A stretch of 64,000 nt of DNA, from assembly GCA_022747635.1 (NCBI GenBank), contig JAKTNV010000008.1, forward strand, positions 2,211,001-2,275,000, written 5' to 3'. The DNA is from Hetaerina americana (lineage: Eukaryota > Arthropoda > Insecta > Odonata > Calopterygidae). A program made the position numbers and the translations under genes. Shown piece after piece: positions 10,633 to 23,340 of this stretch; the first letter of the stretch is position 1, and every line of letters starts with the position of its first letter. The notes below the pieces were generated by a model. The model worked only from the letters and a program-made list of their open reading frames with translations. It was not told where the DNA came from and ran no database searches.

Positions 10633-13600
10633 CAAGCATTAAGAAAGTAAAGTATGATCGCTCTTTAAGAGGAATACTTTTGCGATTGTGTCTCCTTAGT
10701 TCATAGGATGCTACCCATATGGCATTACTATTCTGTGAAATAACTAAGTACGAGTGGAATTATCTCTATATGAACGACAAACCGCTGGACGTGTGCGAAA
10801 TAGCGTTTACGAATTTGCAAGTTGAGTGGCGCTCCATCTCCACGTGACCATCTTAACTTTGCGATCCGAATTCGCCCCCGGTCTGCGTTATTTTCCGCGG
10901 AACTAATTCCGGAATGGGCCGCACTCAAGGTAGACAATTACCCCGAGTGTGGTACCGTCGTCCTTAGGGTTCGACACCCTTCGATAGCGGTGTGGATGGA
11001 GGGTGGAGGCGCAGGGTATCGTGTGTGTAATTGCCATTCGTCGTGATGAAATATCTTCCTCTTGACGGCCGTTCGGGGTGTGCGCTGTGATATGAACAGT
11101 CCTGCCCCCCCTCTCACCCTTCCCCCCTTAATAGATTCGTTCGCTAATCACGAAGGCTTTTAAGCATATTGTTTCCGGGAGGACATGAAATGAGGGAATG
11201 GGAGTGGTGACCAAGGCCGTCGTCCCCTCGCGAGTGGGGCGCCCGAGGTTCATTCCACCCCGCCCGACGGAACCATTCCCGCGGATGCGTGTCTCGGTTT
11301 GGGGGGGGGCGGGGGGATGTCCATCGCGCCCATCACGTGCGTGGCGTGACGCAGTTTACATTATGCGTGCTCCCATCTGAGCTCGATAAAAACCACCGGG
11401 CGTCGGGGGAGGGGACGGGTTCACCCACGCCCCCACCACTCCATCTTCATCACTCGCTCACGTCTCAAATTCTGACCAATGAAACTTTCTCTCTTTACCA
11501 CGAAGTGCTGCCTCCCAGTTGCCGGGGGCGAAGTCAACAATGGCGCCCTTCGATCCTCACCCAATCAAGAAGCAGTGGCGTGCCAATTAATCTCTCCACT
11601 ATATGTATATGTAGGTGTGTGTTTATGATAATCAGTGGTCCACCGACCAGCGTAGGATTTTGACGATTTCGGAGACAGCTTCACCTTCCCGGTCCGCATC
11701 ACAAGAAGTCGAGTATATATTGTTTTACCTGCATTACAACTACCGTCTTTCCACGTTATTCCTAAACCCATTTCATTACGTTCAGCATGTATATTTATTT
11801 ACCTCCCCCTGAATCTTCCCCGGCTAACCCCCCCCCCCACCACCTGTCACAATCTTCTCCTTGCTGATAAATTGACGACGAATTCCGACGATCAGATGCT
11901 TCAATTCCGATAGCATAAACATGAAGGCGGGAGATATTTTCTCCTAAGATTCGAGCCACGACGCGAAATGTAACAAAATGAACAGAAAAATAGGAAATGA
12001 AATGTCTGTTATGTTAATTATATGAATGCTGATTGAAAAGTGATCTTAGAATTGTTTTTTTCAAGAGCATAGTCCTCACGACGCAATAGTTTACGCCTCA
12101 TTTGACATTAAGAACCCATTTCTAACGTTGACGATCGGTGTGGCAAAGATGAGATTCTGGCGTTGTTACGTGAATGGAAAACGGCCAGATGCAATTGATT
12201 ACATGAGTTATATCCCCCGCTCAAAAGTACGACACTTACTCTCGAAGATCGAATAACTCTTCGGGGGGGGACCGCTCCCCCCCTGTCCTAAATCGAGCCC
12301 TTCTGACATCGGCGAATGAGAGCGAACCTCTCCGAGGATAACTGTTTCAAAGGCTGGCCTGTTTGCCCTGTGAGTCGTCGGTCCATCGAAGTAACGGCGA
12401 TAATGGATTAGAAGATTGCTCACCAATCTGCAGACTCGTACGTATGGGTTTTTTTTTCGTCGGAACGCAGGTATAGAAAGCAAAATTAATGATTGTTAAG
12501 TGCACTTAATATTCTTGGACACATAATGTCCTCCGACCTGTTAAAACCTCGGATGTTTTTGATGATCTGGCATAATTATGGGATTTGGTAGTTGTTCCTG
12601 AAAAATCTTCATTCAATGCGTACATTTCGCGTTGGAATGTATCCCGTCCGTCACCGTGAGATGGATGCGGTAGTCCTCCGTGCATTTCGCGCCCAACTCT
12701 CTCTTTCCTCCCCCGCTGGCCTCCTTGGCATCACACTAAGTGAGGCTCACCCCTTGAGGCGCTAGTATTGCGTTTCCCAAGCTTTCGCATTTTATTTCCT
12801 AGCAGTTTTATTTTGTTCGTTTTTTTTATTATGCGACACTTGTTCACTTATGTTTTTCATTCCACAAAAATTTTCAATAAATCGAAATGAAATTACTGAC
12901 TTTGTAATTCCACACACTTTATTTAAAAAACACAACCCAGGTCTCGACGTTGAACGTCACCATCAGGTGGTCCTCGTAGAAGCATACTTGGTATATTTAC
13001 CTTCTGATCGGGGGAGGAGGGTTGGTCAGAGAGGGAGGGTGGAGGGGTAATAAGGTTAAAACGTAGGTGGGAGGAAAGGTGAATTACATCTTTCGGTGTC
13101 AATTTTTGAATTGGAAGAGTGGTAGGACTAGGAGTGGGGAGTGGGAGGGTTACAAAATTTCGTTGGCAAGTATCTTTGCAACAGACACATTTCAAAATTG
13201 CCAACTGCTCTAAAGCATCGAGCCTCTGGCCTTCATTTTCAAAATGAAGAATTTAAGTCCCAGAGTCACTTCTGTGGTCACTTCCGATGAGGTGCTTCGC
13301 AAATAGGGATGTTATGTTCTTATTTTTTACACATGTTTGGGGTTCTTCAATCCTTTCTTTAAATTTTGGTCTCGTTTGTTCATTGTACTTCGTGTTACAT
13401 TTCGAGCTCTTCAACTCATACACTTCACTCCTCTCGTTTTTGGGGACTTAGTCTTTAGTGTGAGAGATCAGGTTCTTAAGGCATGAGCCACTGTAAAAGG
13501 CACATTTAATTTTTTATTTAGGTAAAATTGTGATTCCCTTTTTGAGAAATAGTCCCTAGATAGAGTATTCTTCGCCATTTGGCATCGGGATCTTTTAAAT

Positions 13601-15123
13601 ATTCGGGGTTGTAAATATGGCTCAGGGCTATTTTCGATGTAGTTCGCTGTGTTTCCATTATTCCTCGTCCGCTTAATTCTCAGGAATGAGTCATCAGTGT
13701 TCCTTAGCGACGACTTTTGGAGTTTTGCCTCTTAATCGTTGAGGATGTTTGTCATTCGGAGTGTCTGACTCAAATGATTGCCGACCTCGCCGACAGTTGA
13801 CGGTTCCATCGAGGCATATGGCATTAGAATCTCACCGGAATTTGTTAGTTGAGGTTGAACGACCCAGTTTGGAATGAATCGCAGTGTGATGGTCATTTTA
13901 AGCTCGTTGCTGCCGCTATCCTATCTACTATATTCTGTTGCAAGTCTTACTTAGATGGTCATCGTATTTTTGGTGTGTGCTCACTGCTTGCGATGGTGAC
14001 CCCTCCCCCCGCCGATGCCCATCCGTCGGCCCTTCACCCTCTGCCGCCATTTGGGCGCGGAGTAGTGGGTGCAGGGCCGTACGGGGTAGGTCGCAGGGCT
14101 TATATTCGTTTGTGGACTAATCGCGTGCCACGGGAGCATCTGTAACCTCTCCGTGGCTGGAAGGCACGGGGGATAGGAAGGACCCTTCCCCCGAAAGGGA
14201 CGACGCCCGGGGGAGACGTGATCGGACGGGGGGAGGGGTGGCTCACTTCAAACATCCACTGCATCGATAGAGCACTCGTGTCGACCGCGCCGCCGTTGTG
14301 CCAGCCAGCCCTCGGGGGAGGAAAGGGGGGGAGAGTGGAGGGATGTTGGAGTGCTATTTTCATTTGCCGAAGGTTGAGGAGGGGCGTTCTGGTGAGTGGA
14401 GCAGTAGTAACAGCAGCATTATCTCCGTCCCGTCCTCATCCATGGGTTGTTCCTCAGGTCCGTCCGCCCCGATGTTGTGTTTTCATTCGGGTAGGGACCG
14501 CGCCAGGGCCCAAGGCGCCACCGAATAGAAAATCGTCAACTTCCCACCAAACACCCCACACCCCCTTGCCTCCGCCCCCCATGCGGCGTGGCCGTGACGG
14601 TTGCATCCCCACAACGCGAGTGTTGAGCCTCTGGGATGCCGAATGGGTTGGTCCGTCTCCAATCCATTTATTTCTTCTTTGCCATAGAGTTCTCCTTATG
14701 GTCCTATAGTTCCCCTTCTGCTCTTCTATATACTTCCTCGTTGTTGATATTAAAAATAAAATTCATATCATCGCCGATAATGCATTTCCTCGCCAGACAG
14801 TCTCCGCCATCATGTTTATTATTCAAATTTCCCCGCCGAGGAGAGGTCATGAGAGTGAAATTGAGCCGACGGTGCGGATGCCTTTATGCCTAGGTTTTTT
14901 TGCGACATGAGTAAGACGCTGGGTACTTGAAAAGTATTCCTCAGATTGAACAAAGAAAACATCAAAGATCCTCAAACAAAAATTCGCATCTTCCGATGAA
15001 GATTTTACTTTTTCCAGTGAAAATATAATCTATTGATACCATCAAAGTGAGAACTAGGAACATTAGCCCGGCCTGTTATATCATTTCATCTGTTCTTCCG
15101 CATTTCTAAAATAAATCCGCACT
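10633..15123. other. No gene recognised; GC-rich islands
   Basis: GC-rich islands with C/G runs at about 10,860-11,470 and 13,990-14,620; the rest is AT-richer. Overlapping frames in the islands (for example 14,218-14,709 plus) are proline/glycine/arginine-rich artefacts of base composition. A G-run lies near 12,262. Confidence 0.5.
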
Positions 15124-15156
15124 AAATAAATAAATAAATAAATAAAATAAATAAAT
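15124..15156. repeat. (AAAT)n simple repeat
   Basis: About eight AAAT units with one extra A. No adjacent retroelement could be recognised. Confidence 0.85.
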
Positions 15157-16253
15157 TTCGAAACTACCATTCCTTCGGTGTGCATTAATGTATTTGAAAA
15201 AAGCGGAAGGAAAGTTTTGTCATCGATGGTGACGTCGAAGATAATTTATAAGTTACTATTCTGTCCTTTTTGAGCGGTGCTTGTTATTATGTTTGATGAA
15301 TTCAATTTCTCGAGCATGCAGAGTTTTTTATTGTATAATCGACTTGGTATTTGCTTGCGTTGAATATGCGAGAGCGATTCGCGTAGCGATTGTGTTTAAT
15401 ATGATGCCCGTTGTGCGAGCGGATCTCACCACGGACCGTAAGTTCAACAAATCTATGTGGTGCGACATGAAAGTTCAACATTAATTCGGGAACAAAGATA
15501 ACTTTGATGTTGGCGTGGATTAATATTCACCTCCGCGAGACACCTGGCATTTGCTGAAATACGTAGTACCGGTCAAGAGGGCGCCCATTCCATCTGTTGT
15601 GCGTGCAGATTTGTCGTCGTGTCCAGGAGCGTCGGCTTCCGAGGCCCACCCGGCACCATCGAAGCGGTGTGTATCCTCGACTGTGCCTTGACGTGCGCCC
15701 CGTTGGCATCCGAGCGCCTTCCCATCATCCCCCCTGCGATCAGTGGCAGGGAAGGCCTGGAGAGAGTGCGTGCGAGGGCACTAGGTTACCATTGTACATC
15801 CTCCCGCCTTGGCCCTTAGTTACGCGAAAGTGTTGCTCCATCGCCAAGCGCCCTGCGTGCTCCCTGTGCCCGCTAGCGTCGCCGTCAGGGCCGGCCAATG
15901 CACGAGCCCCCCCTCGCCCATCGTCCGCTGCACACCTTCTCCGTGTGCTACCCTCCCCACCGCCACTTTATCGCCACCGATTCCAGGATTGAATCCTTTT
16001 TATAAATAGAACGCCCCCCTCAACCCCTTCCCCCATCCCCCCGGAGTTGATTCCGTGAACGCTGACGAGAGGGACTAAAAATGACGCCGTGCCCCCCCCC
16101 CCCTCTTTCCCCCCCTCCCCCTCCCCCCTACACCCGCTGCCATCCCTATTTATCCATCGGTCCCCTCAAGAGTAAACAATTGACTCTCTCGGAGTGAGTG
16201 CGAAAGGATTTCGAAACTTTTCAACCTATTCTTCTTCCTCCACCTATCGAACG

Positions 16254-16271
16254 CCTCTCTCTCTCTCTCTC
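16254..16271. repeat. (CT)n simple repeat
   Basis: Nine CT units in a C-rich stretch. Confidence 0.85.
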
Positions 16272-17275
16272 ACCCCAACCCCCCAAACACCCCTCTCATC
16301 GTCCGCGATGTGTCCATCCGTCCGTCGTCCATGTCCGCGTTGCTCATCGCAGCTGCCGCCAGTCGCGTCGCGTCGCGGTGAAATTCCGCGACTCCTTCCG
16401 CCTGTTCTTTTCGTGGAAGGGAGATGGAATATATGGCCGGCGACTCGGGGAGGCGGGCGAAGACAATCATTTTCTTTCGCTGTGCAAAAGATCCTCTTCG
16501 CGTGCATCGCGTGAGGGAGAGGGAGTCGGTCGTGTGCTGGCTGGGAGTGAAGGGGCGATAGCTTCCGTGGTGGTGAATCAGGGGTAGGCCGAGTGCTAAG
16601 GCGTGCGTGGGGGGGGGGGAGGACTGTCGAAGTAATGCCCCCCCTCCTCGTCGGTTGACAGCGGGCATCCCCGTTTCCTTGGTAACATCCTCAGTCCTTG
16701 CACTCATCCTGTCGACGACCGATTCATGTTCGACCATCATTGTATTGCGTCTTTGGCCGAAATCAGCACCCAGGTCAGGAAGTCAGAGCGGTCGAGTACT
16801 GGCCCACTTACTGGAGGATACGGGTTCGAGTTCGGGTGACTCCTTTTGGACGTCCTCGACTTCACCAAAAATTGTGGATTATTTCTCGATTGCCGAATCT
16901 TCTTGGAAAACCGCGGACGAACGAGCTGTCCTCCCTTATCCGTTGACCGGGTTGATTACTTCGGTTTGTGCGATGTGCGAATTTTACTTAGTTCGTGCAA
17001 GGAGTGTTGCAAGCGTGAAAGTTGGAATACTGTCCGTGTATCGGAGTTATTGTCTCAGACGTATTAAATTTCAAATTCCATTGCAAAATCACGTCTTAAA
17101 AAATGTCGGGAACGGCCTCTACAGCTGTGGAGGCTAAAGCTTTCGCCCCCTACCCCCGCCCCTCTTCCCTCCCCCCCCCACTGCCCCAACCCGCCAAGTT
17201 AAGCAGTTCCCCCTGGTCGCGTTGCTTTCCCAAGGCTGCTTTTCGCTAATGCATAACTCAACACTTTTCACCGCT

Positions 17276-17309
17276 TTCTCTCTCTCTCTCTCTCTATCTC
17301 TCCTCTCTC
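17276..17309. repeat. (CT)n simple repeat, interrupted
   Basis: CT units with two interruptions. The GAGA complement could be bound by GAGA-type factors; this is inference only. Confidence 0.8.
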
Positions 17310-18399
17310 GAGGGTCGCCGGTAAACGTTAGCAGCCAATGCCAAAGGAGTATCCCGCCTTCCGAAGTTTCGGTCGCCTTTTCTTTTGTGTTTTTCTTTAT
17401 TTCCATTAATGAGTCTCTCCTACCATTATGCTGTGCCAATAACTTACCCCTCGGCACGGCGGCATGACCTTTAGAAAGTGTGCTCGTGTGCGCCGGCCTC
17501 AGAACGCCTTCCGAAAGTCTCGTTAGTTTGCCTCTGCGCCGCGATGAAAAATGAAGCGAAGGTCTCCTCTGCACCGCGCGGTGCAAAGGAGAAGTTTTGT
17601 TCTTTGTACGCGGGAACTTGCGAGAAATTCCATCCAAGTTAATTGAGGTATCCATTGATTGCAGTAGATTGCATCAGGTTGTCATCGAATTTTTAAGATG
17701 TCGCCTCTTTCGACAGCATCCAACTGTTTCCCGTTCATCTGGCGAATTGATAAAAGGAAATATGAATAGGTCGAGACTTGCATTTGCCCTCGATCGCGTG
17801 CTCCCTCGACATTCTCATTTGCATTCGATCGAATAGTATTTCGGCGTGATACACGCCCGGAGTTCCTATTGCACCGAGGATATTTTGTCAGAGAGGACGT
17901 CGTGATGCGGGGAAGGGCTGCGATGTCCGGAATGGTGCATCCGGGGCAAGCCGCTCGTCAGAAATCGGGTCTCATCGGATTAGAATTAAAAGGAGTGGAG
18001 CGATGTGGGTTCGCAGGACACTCTTGAGGGTCATAGTCGTTCCATCTTCGACGAAAGTTATATTACGGTACTGAGAGGGATTTCCCTCTCCGCTCTGCCG
18101 ATAAAGTACAGACAAATATCGATGGAGAGCTGACCGACATAATTTCAGTAAAAAGAAAATCACGTGTGGAGTTCCCTTCTATTCAATGAATGCACGAAAT
18201 GCCAGCGAAAATGTGCAATTATGATGGCTACTAGGACCGCAAAGACGACTCTCAGAAGTTGCTGCATAGAGTCCATTGCGTAGGGAGAGATTACTGAACA
18301 CGATGTCATCTACCTGGAAGAGAGACTGTAGATGGAGTAGAGGAGATTTTTGGGAGCAATTCGAAGTCGAAGGAGGCAGGAAGGGCGAATGCAGGGTGG

Positions 18400-18404
<5 letters not shown>

Positions 18405-18442
<38 letters not shown>
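18405..18442. repeat. (TA)n microsatellite, left of palindrome
   Basis: Nearly pure TA repeat that abuts the left arm of the palindrome. Confidence 0.95.
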
Positions 18443-18444
<2 letters not shown>

Positions 18445-18531
18445 GTATAACACTTAGCACTAGTGGACACAGACAAAAACACAGAAACACGTTTTTGTCT
18501 GTGTCCACTAGTGCTAAGTGTTATACATTAT
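18440..18531. repeat. Perfect palindrome: 41-bp arms, 10-bp loop
   Basis: The left arm at 18,440-18,480 and the right arm at 18,491-18,531 are exact reverse complements; the loop is ACAGAAACAC. Each arm contains CACTTAGCACTAGTGG. TA repeats lie at 18,405-18,442 and, after a 31-bp spacer, at 18,563-18,609. No ORF lies inside. It may be a foldback (MITE-like) insertion at a TA target or an inverted duplication made during replication. Confidence 0.95.
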
Positions 18532-18561
18532 TATTCACGTCCGTGAGACTTTCAAAAAGTG

Positions 18562-18562
<1 letters not shown>

Positions 18563-18609
<47 letters not shown>
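18563..18609. repeat. (TA)n microsatellite, right of palindrome
   Basis: Nearly pure TA repeat running up to the start of a LINE-B fragment. Confidence 0.95.
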
Positions 18610-18613
<4 letters not shown>

Positions 18614-19008
18614 AGAGGAATGTTGAGTATGGATGTTAAGAAAAGGATTGTCACAACTTCGATATGATGCCTTGTTATGTACGGCGCGGAAACGTGGCCA
18701 CTGAAGCAAGAGGATAGATGTGGAGGTTTTGACATGTGTGTGTGGAGAAGGCTGGAGAAGGTGAAATGGACCGAATGGAAAGCAGATGAGGAAGTACTTG
18801 GTATGGTGGGCGAGGAGAGGGAATTGTTGGGAGAAGTCATAAGGAGGCAGGAAAGATGGATGAAGGGCATGTTGATCGGCAATAAGATGTTGAACATTGT
18901 GATAGAGGGGAGAATGTTGGCCAAACGAGGAAAGGACCGGAATAGGGGATAGAGATGTTGTACGGGAGGAAGGGGGCATGGAACTGAAACGAAATAATTT
19001 TGCTAAGT
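18610..19008 (+). mobile_element. LINE-B fragment, ORF C-terminal region
   Basis: Translation gives MYGAETWPLKQEDR, then FDMCVWRRLEKVKWTEWKAD, EEVLGMVGEERELLGE, IRRQERWMKGML and GRMLAKRGKDR. This is the region after the reverse transcriptase in RTE/L2-like LINEs. The frame is open from 18,677 to a stop at 18,950, with degraded sequence on both sides. It aligns block by block with minus-strand copies at 10,058 and 55,035 and with + copies at 45,648 and 48,699. It starts directly after the (TA)n tract, so its left end is truncated there. Confidence 0.85.
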
Positions 19009-20034
19009 AGAAAACATTAACGAGCGAGCCTAGGAAAAAGGAGGAAGAAGGGATTGGCGAAGTTTTGGCGAAGATATGACATTGAAAATGGCAAGAGATA
19101 AGTTACCAGTGGGAGAAATAAGTATGGGGAGACCAAAAAAGATGGAATAATCTTTTCGTCGAACAAGTATGAAAGGCGAAGTGGGGTGCAAACAAACAGT
19201 CAATACGAGCTAAGGATACTTTTGGCAACTAAAAGGATATCCTGCGAAAAATGAAATGGTAAGTCGGCAGGGATTAAGAGATCTCTGATCTCAGGAGGGA
19301 ATTGCCAGACGCTGAACGCCACCAATTCTCTCTCCTGTGGGCCGGTGACTATTTCTACTTGACCGCTGAGCGAACGGTTCGCCAATGTAAGATGATTCTA
19401 AGTTATTAACCGATTTCGCTGGATGGAGTTCCCTTCTGTTCAACTCTACTCTCTCTCGCTGTCGATGCGCAGGGAATAAACCTTACGAAATGAAACAGAA
19501 TCGACGGGCACGCCAAAGTGAAGTAGGCGAAGGTCCAGGCGATATCGCCTGATTGAAGGAATGCAGTTTCACCGATATTTTACCTCCTCCTCTGCCTTCT
19601 AATGACCGCCCTCTTTCTCCCCATCGCATTTCACTCACCCCCGCTTCTCGAGTCCCTCATCCCTCTCTTATCGCCGCCTCACAGCCGTCTCCTACCCCCC
19701 CCCCCTGCTGCCCTTAGCTCCTTGTATTTATCATCAATCCCTCCGTTGCTACGGTTACCCCCGTCTCATACTCCCTCCGCATCCTCGGGTAGCGCCTCAC
19801 CTCTGCCGGAGAGGCGGAACCGCATTGGCCGAAGCCACCCACACTGCGTTCACTTCAATCGGAAAAGCTTTTTGTCTTCTTATATGTGTTATCTTACTCG
19901 CCATGTCGCGTGTTGTGTATTAAAAAAGTATTGTTTTTTTTACTTGTAAGCGCAAGAAAAACATGGTTTTTAATTTGATTTTATAAAGTTTTATATAAAA
20001 GCCACAAACACAGTAATCAACCCGAAGGTCGGTT
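19009..20034. other. No gene recognised
   Basis: The purine-rich part at 19,010-19,150 could be more degraded LINE ORF but has no clear block. A C-rich stretch lies at 19,590-19,800. The frame at 19,602-19,949 (+) is serine/proline/leucine low complexity. Confidence 0.45.
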
Positions 20035-20278
20035 TGGTGTGTGATGGTAGAGTTCACCCAGTACTAAGCCCGACGGCGTGTGAAATTCACACATCAGGGT
20101 AGGGGGAGCCAGTTCCTTTCCCTCTGCCGATTATGGTTTCCCAGGAAGATCTGGTACCCGAAAAATCACATAGCTCGGGTGTAACTGAGGGTGCCCAGGG
20201 AGGCTTACACGGGAATCGAACCCATGCCGTTAGGCCAGTAGTCCAACGCTTCACCCCTGCACTACCGGGACTCCATAG
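20035..20278 (-). mobile_element. SINE-3 copy (tRNA-headed)
   Basis: Minus-strand reading starts with a tRNA-like head: GTCCCGGTAGTGCAGGGG, then GCATGGGTTCGATTCCCG, a clear B box. A body follows and the element ends in a block containing ACCTTCGGGTTGATT. The same 3' block appears at 40,206-40,305 and 55,557-55,862. The 5' end is well placed by the head; the 3' end is approximate. Confidence 0.7.
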
Positions 20279-23018
20279 CTGTATAAAATAATTGTAAATT
20301 GTATTTGAAAGGTCCATATTGAGACTGGATTAGTCCCTTCTGCCGCCTAAACCCTTCAGTGAGCGTTAAGAACCTTAACACTTTATGTACGTGAGTGTAT
20401 TGCTTCCTGTTTCGGAGTTAACGACAGCTAAGGAGTGATGCCTGTAAATGACATTCGCGGTAGGAAGAGAGAGAGATAGGGTTTGCCAAAATAAAACAGA
20501 AGCGTAAAATATTACGGTGGAGGAGGAGGGGGGGCTGTTGTGTCATCATCGCGCGGGGTGGGGGATGGCCTCTCTTCGCGGGGACCCCGGCATTCGTCCG
20601 AGTGCGGTCATTTCTCCGCCCGCTCCATTCTTGTCCTCCTCCCCACCCCTCCCTCGCCCCCCACCCATCTTCCTTATACCCTAAGGAGCTAATTATAGAG
20701 GGGAGCGCTCCTTGACGATTGGGCCTGCGCCGCTATGGTATCATTGCCAGCTTCCAGATGTTCGGAAATTCTCTGGCCAGACGTTTTACTCCTCGCCACC
20801 GCCAGGGTTCTCAGGGTTCCGGGGCGAGCGGGGTCTCGCGGTTGACTCGGGTATTCTGCTGCACACTCAGTTCCCGCCTCCTCTCCGATCACCCCGACCG
20901 GTTTCACGCAGTGAATCACGGCCACAACACTCCCGATGTTTCAGTGATGAATGTCACCCTTTGTACCCTATTTTTAGCGTTTTATGAATTAAGGGGTGCT
21001 TAAGGACTTAATTGAACTAGTTGAACAATTGAAATTGCGCGGGCAATATCATTTTATGCGATGATAAATTTGTCTCTTTACGTATTCACCCCTCCTCAAT
21101 AGTGTCTTTTATCGGCGTCATCTTTATTCTCAATCGTCAACCCCACGTATTCGCCGCATTCTTACCTCTCCTAACTCTCCATTGTACTTCCTTCTCCCCT
21201 CTTCCTTATCTACCCCCCTCCCCCCCAATCACTCTCATCGCCATTCCTTCGTGTGTGTACGTATGCGAGTTGGGTGCGTACGTCCCTTGAAAATGGCATT
21301 ATGTATCGAGATTGTTTGGTTAAAATTGTGTGAAAATCAGCTAGTATATGTTTCATTTAGTCTTTGAAAGAGACACCACGTTGGTCAAGCTAGAATTTCC
21401 GTATTGACACGGAAAATGAGTTACTCTGCTAGGTTATTTATTGGTGCCTAGTGTTTAGAATGTTTTTGGCTGCTAAGCAGGGGAGTCTTCCTCAAAATTA
21501 GCGGAAGCTGTGTGGTTTTACGGGTAGCAAATCTTCGTGGGAACACTCTGGCGAATGGGGAAAAGGACTTGTCCCGAACTTAACGTATTATCCGGTTGAT
21601 GTTGGGAGTTTCGCACGCCTTTGTTTGGAGGAGATTTCTACCCTAAAATCTATCGCGCTGAATTTCTGGTTGATTGGTATTGTTTGTGTCAGTTGGTTCA
21701 ATTCTCACTGGCGTCATTGGTGGTCATTTTTTTTACAAATACGTAATTCATTTTGTTTTTTATTTTTGCATCGTCCCATTTAATTTACGGGAAATTTAAA
21801 AATTATTAAAAATGTTATGTACGCACTCTAATAAAAACATCGTTCCTCACAACCTTCTCGGAAGTTACATCAAAATATTATAATCTATCTCGGTATAATC
21901 TATGTCAATTTTGTTATTGTTTTTGTGCAAATGTCTACGAAATAATGTCTATGGGAACTGTACTGATTGAAGCCCACATTTGAGTCAGTTAAAGTGTTTT
22001 GGCTCCCAATCTTTTAGCCTATTACTTTATTTTGTAATGAAATGTTCATCTGTGTACATCCAAAGTAAGCATTGATTTTCATTTTTTTCATTCTAGGTAA
22101 GACCACTGTCCTGGAGCCCTTCCTCTCAAGCAACGACACCCAAATCCTACCATCGTTGTACGGTATGTCATAGTTTAAACATTCAAATCCGATTCCTTCA
22201 TATTTCAAAATTCGCGCGGGTGTCATACACCCGCATTAAATGCGCAATGCTCAACCTATTATTACGAATTTATTAGGTATTGTATTTTTTATTACTCTCT
22301 GGAAAGAACAGGAGGTCAAATATCGGCTTTTATTTATTCAGGTCAAAAGTTTCTCCTTTCCGAGAAATAATCGGATACAGTCTTTTTTACCTTCTGCTTT
22401 CGCCTCTTTATACTAGCATGAAATTAAGTTGATTTTGAAGAGCTAATGGCGACCGGAAATGCTCAGATTACGGTGATATCGTGCAAGTACGCGTGTAGAT
22501 CTTTGAAGTTCTTGCCATATAGGAATGCGCCACTCTTTGAAATGGCAATTGTTTGTACTAAGGGAGAGAGAATATCCCTTGATGTAGTCTCATCAAAGAC
22601 GCCCTTTAAGGGCTTCTTTGTCCCCGAATATTGATTTTTCTGACCGATGCCTCTCTCCGCGATAGGGAGGGAGGCCTTGGCCCTTCGTCCACTCGTCCCA
22701 ACCCCAGCGGGATTTCCGCTCCTCCAAGGGTGACTCACATGGCACCGGCACACCCGTGCCGTCACGGTTTTTTCCAAAAACCTTTGTTTTCCCGGTATTC
22801 TCTCCCGAGTATCGACGGTTCGTCGGGAGTTTCATTGCGTAGTTTTTATTTCCTCGGAATCGCTCTTGTCATCATCATTGGGATAAATCTTGTTGAAATC
22901 TCGCGTATGAAATTTCGTCCATTATACCATTCTACTATTAGACACGTATTAGGTATCGTCGGAAGGAATAATTTGATTTTCGCGAGATTCGTTTCAATTG
23001 AAGGTATTTAATTATTTT
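20279..23018. other. No gene recognised; GC-rich stretch at 20,520-20,930
   Basis: Open frames at 20,712-21,003 overlap in several phases and are not supported. The frame at 22,631-23,011 (+, 126 aa) shows no domain I know. The rest is AT-rich and anonymous. Confidence 0.5.
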
Positions 23019-23340
23019 AGATATTTTAGCCCCCTATAAGCCACCGTTAGGATGTGTGGTAGGGGGTGAATACACTACCAGACTGATGTTGGCCCGAATA
23101 TTTTTACCCTTACCGTGGTCGGACAACGTTATTCTGATCCCTTATCGTTCGTGCGAAAAATGACATCTTTAAATCAATCCGTTTGAACACTTAATATCGC
23201 TAATTTTATTGGCATGATCTCTCTTACCGTAGGACGATGGGGGTATTAGGACATTTTCAAAATCATATGCCAAAGAGACATCCTTACAATTTATGCAAGA
23301 GATTTAATCTTTAAGTTAACCTTTGCTCCGTGAGTGAATC
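23019..23340 (-). mobile_element. LINE-A 3' end (jockey/CR1-like)
   Basis: It aligns with 37,308-37,620 over its whole length. On the minus strand it is the end of a jockey/CR1-type reverse transcriptase ORF followed by a 3' end with CACCCCCTACCACACATCC and GGTGGCTTATAGGGGG. The coding frame is broken in several places. Confidence 0.75.

Larger units (their letters stand above)
15157..18404. other. No gene recognised; GC island and CT tracts
   Basis: A GC-rich island spans about 15,590-16,620. The frame at 16,607-17,137 (+, 176 aa) has no recognised domain. Within it, near 16,822, GGGTTCGAGTTCGGG resembles a Pol III B box, so part may be an old tRNA-headed element. (CT)n tracts lie at 16,254-16,271 and 17,276-17,309. 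Confidence 0.45.

Noticed and set aside
20200..20278. Possible functional tRNA gene on the minus strand
   Set aside because: It is the head of SINE-3, joined to a SINE body.
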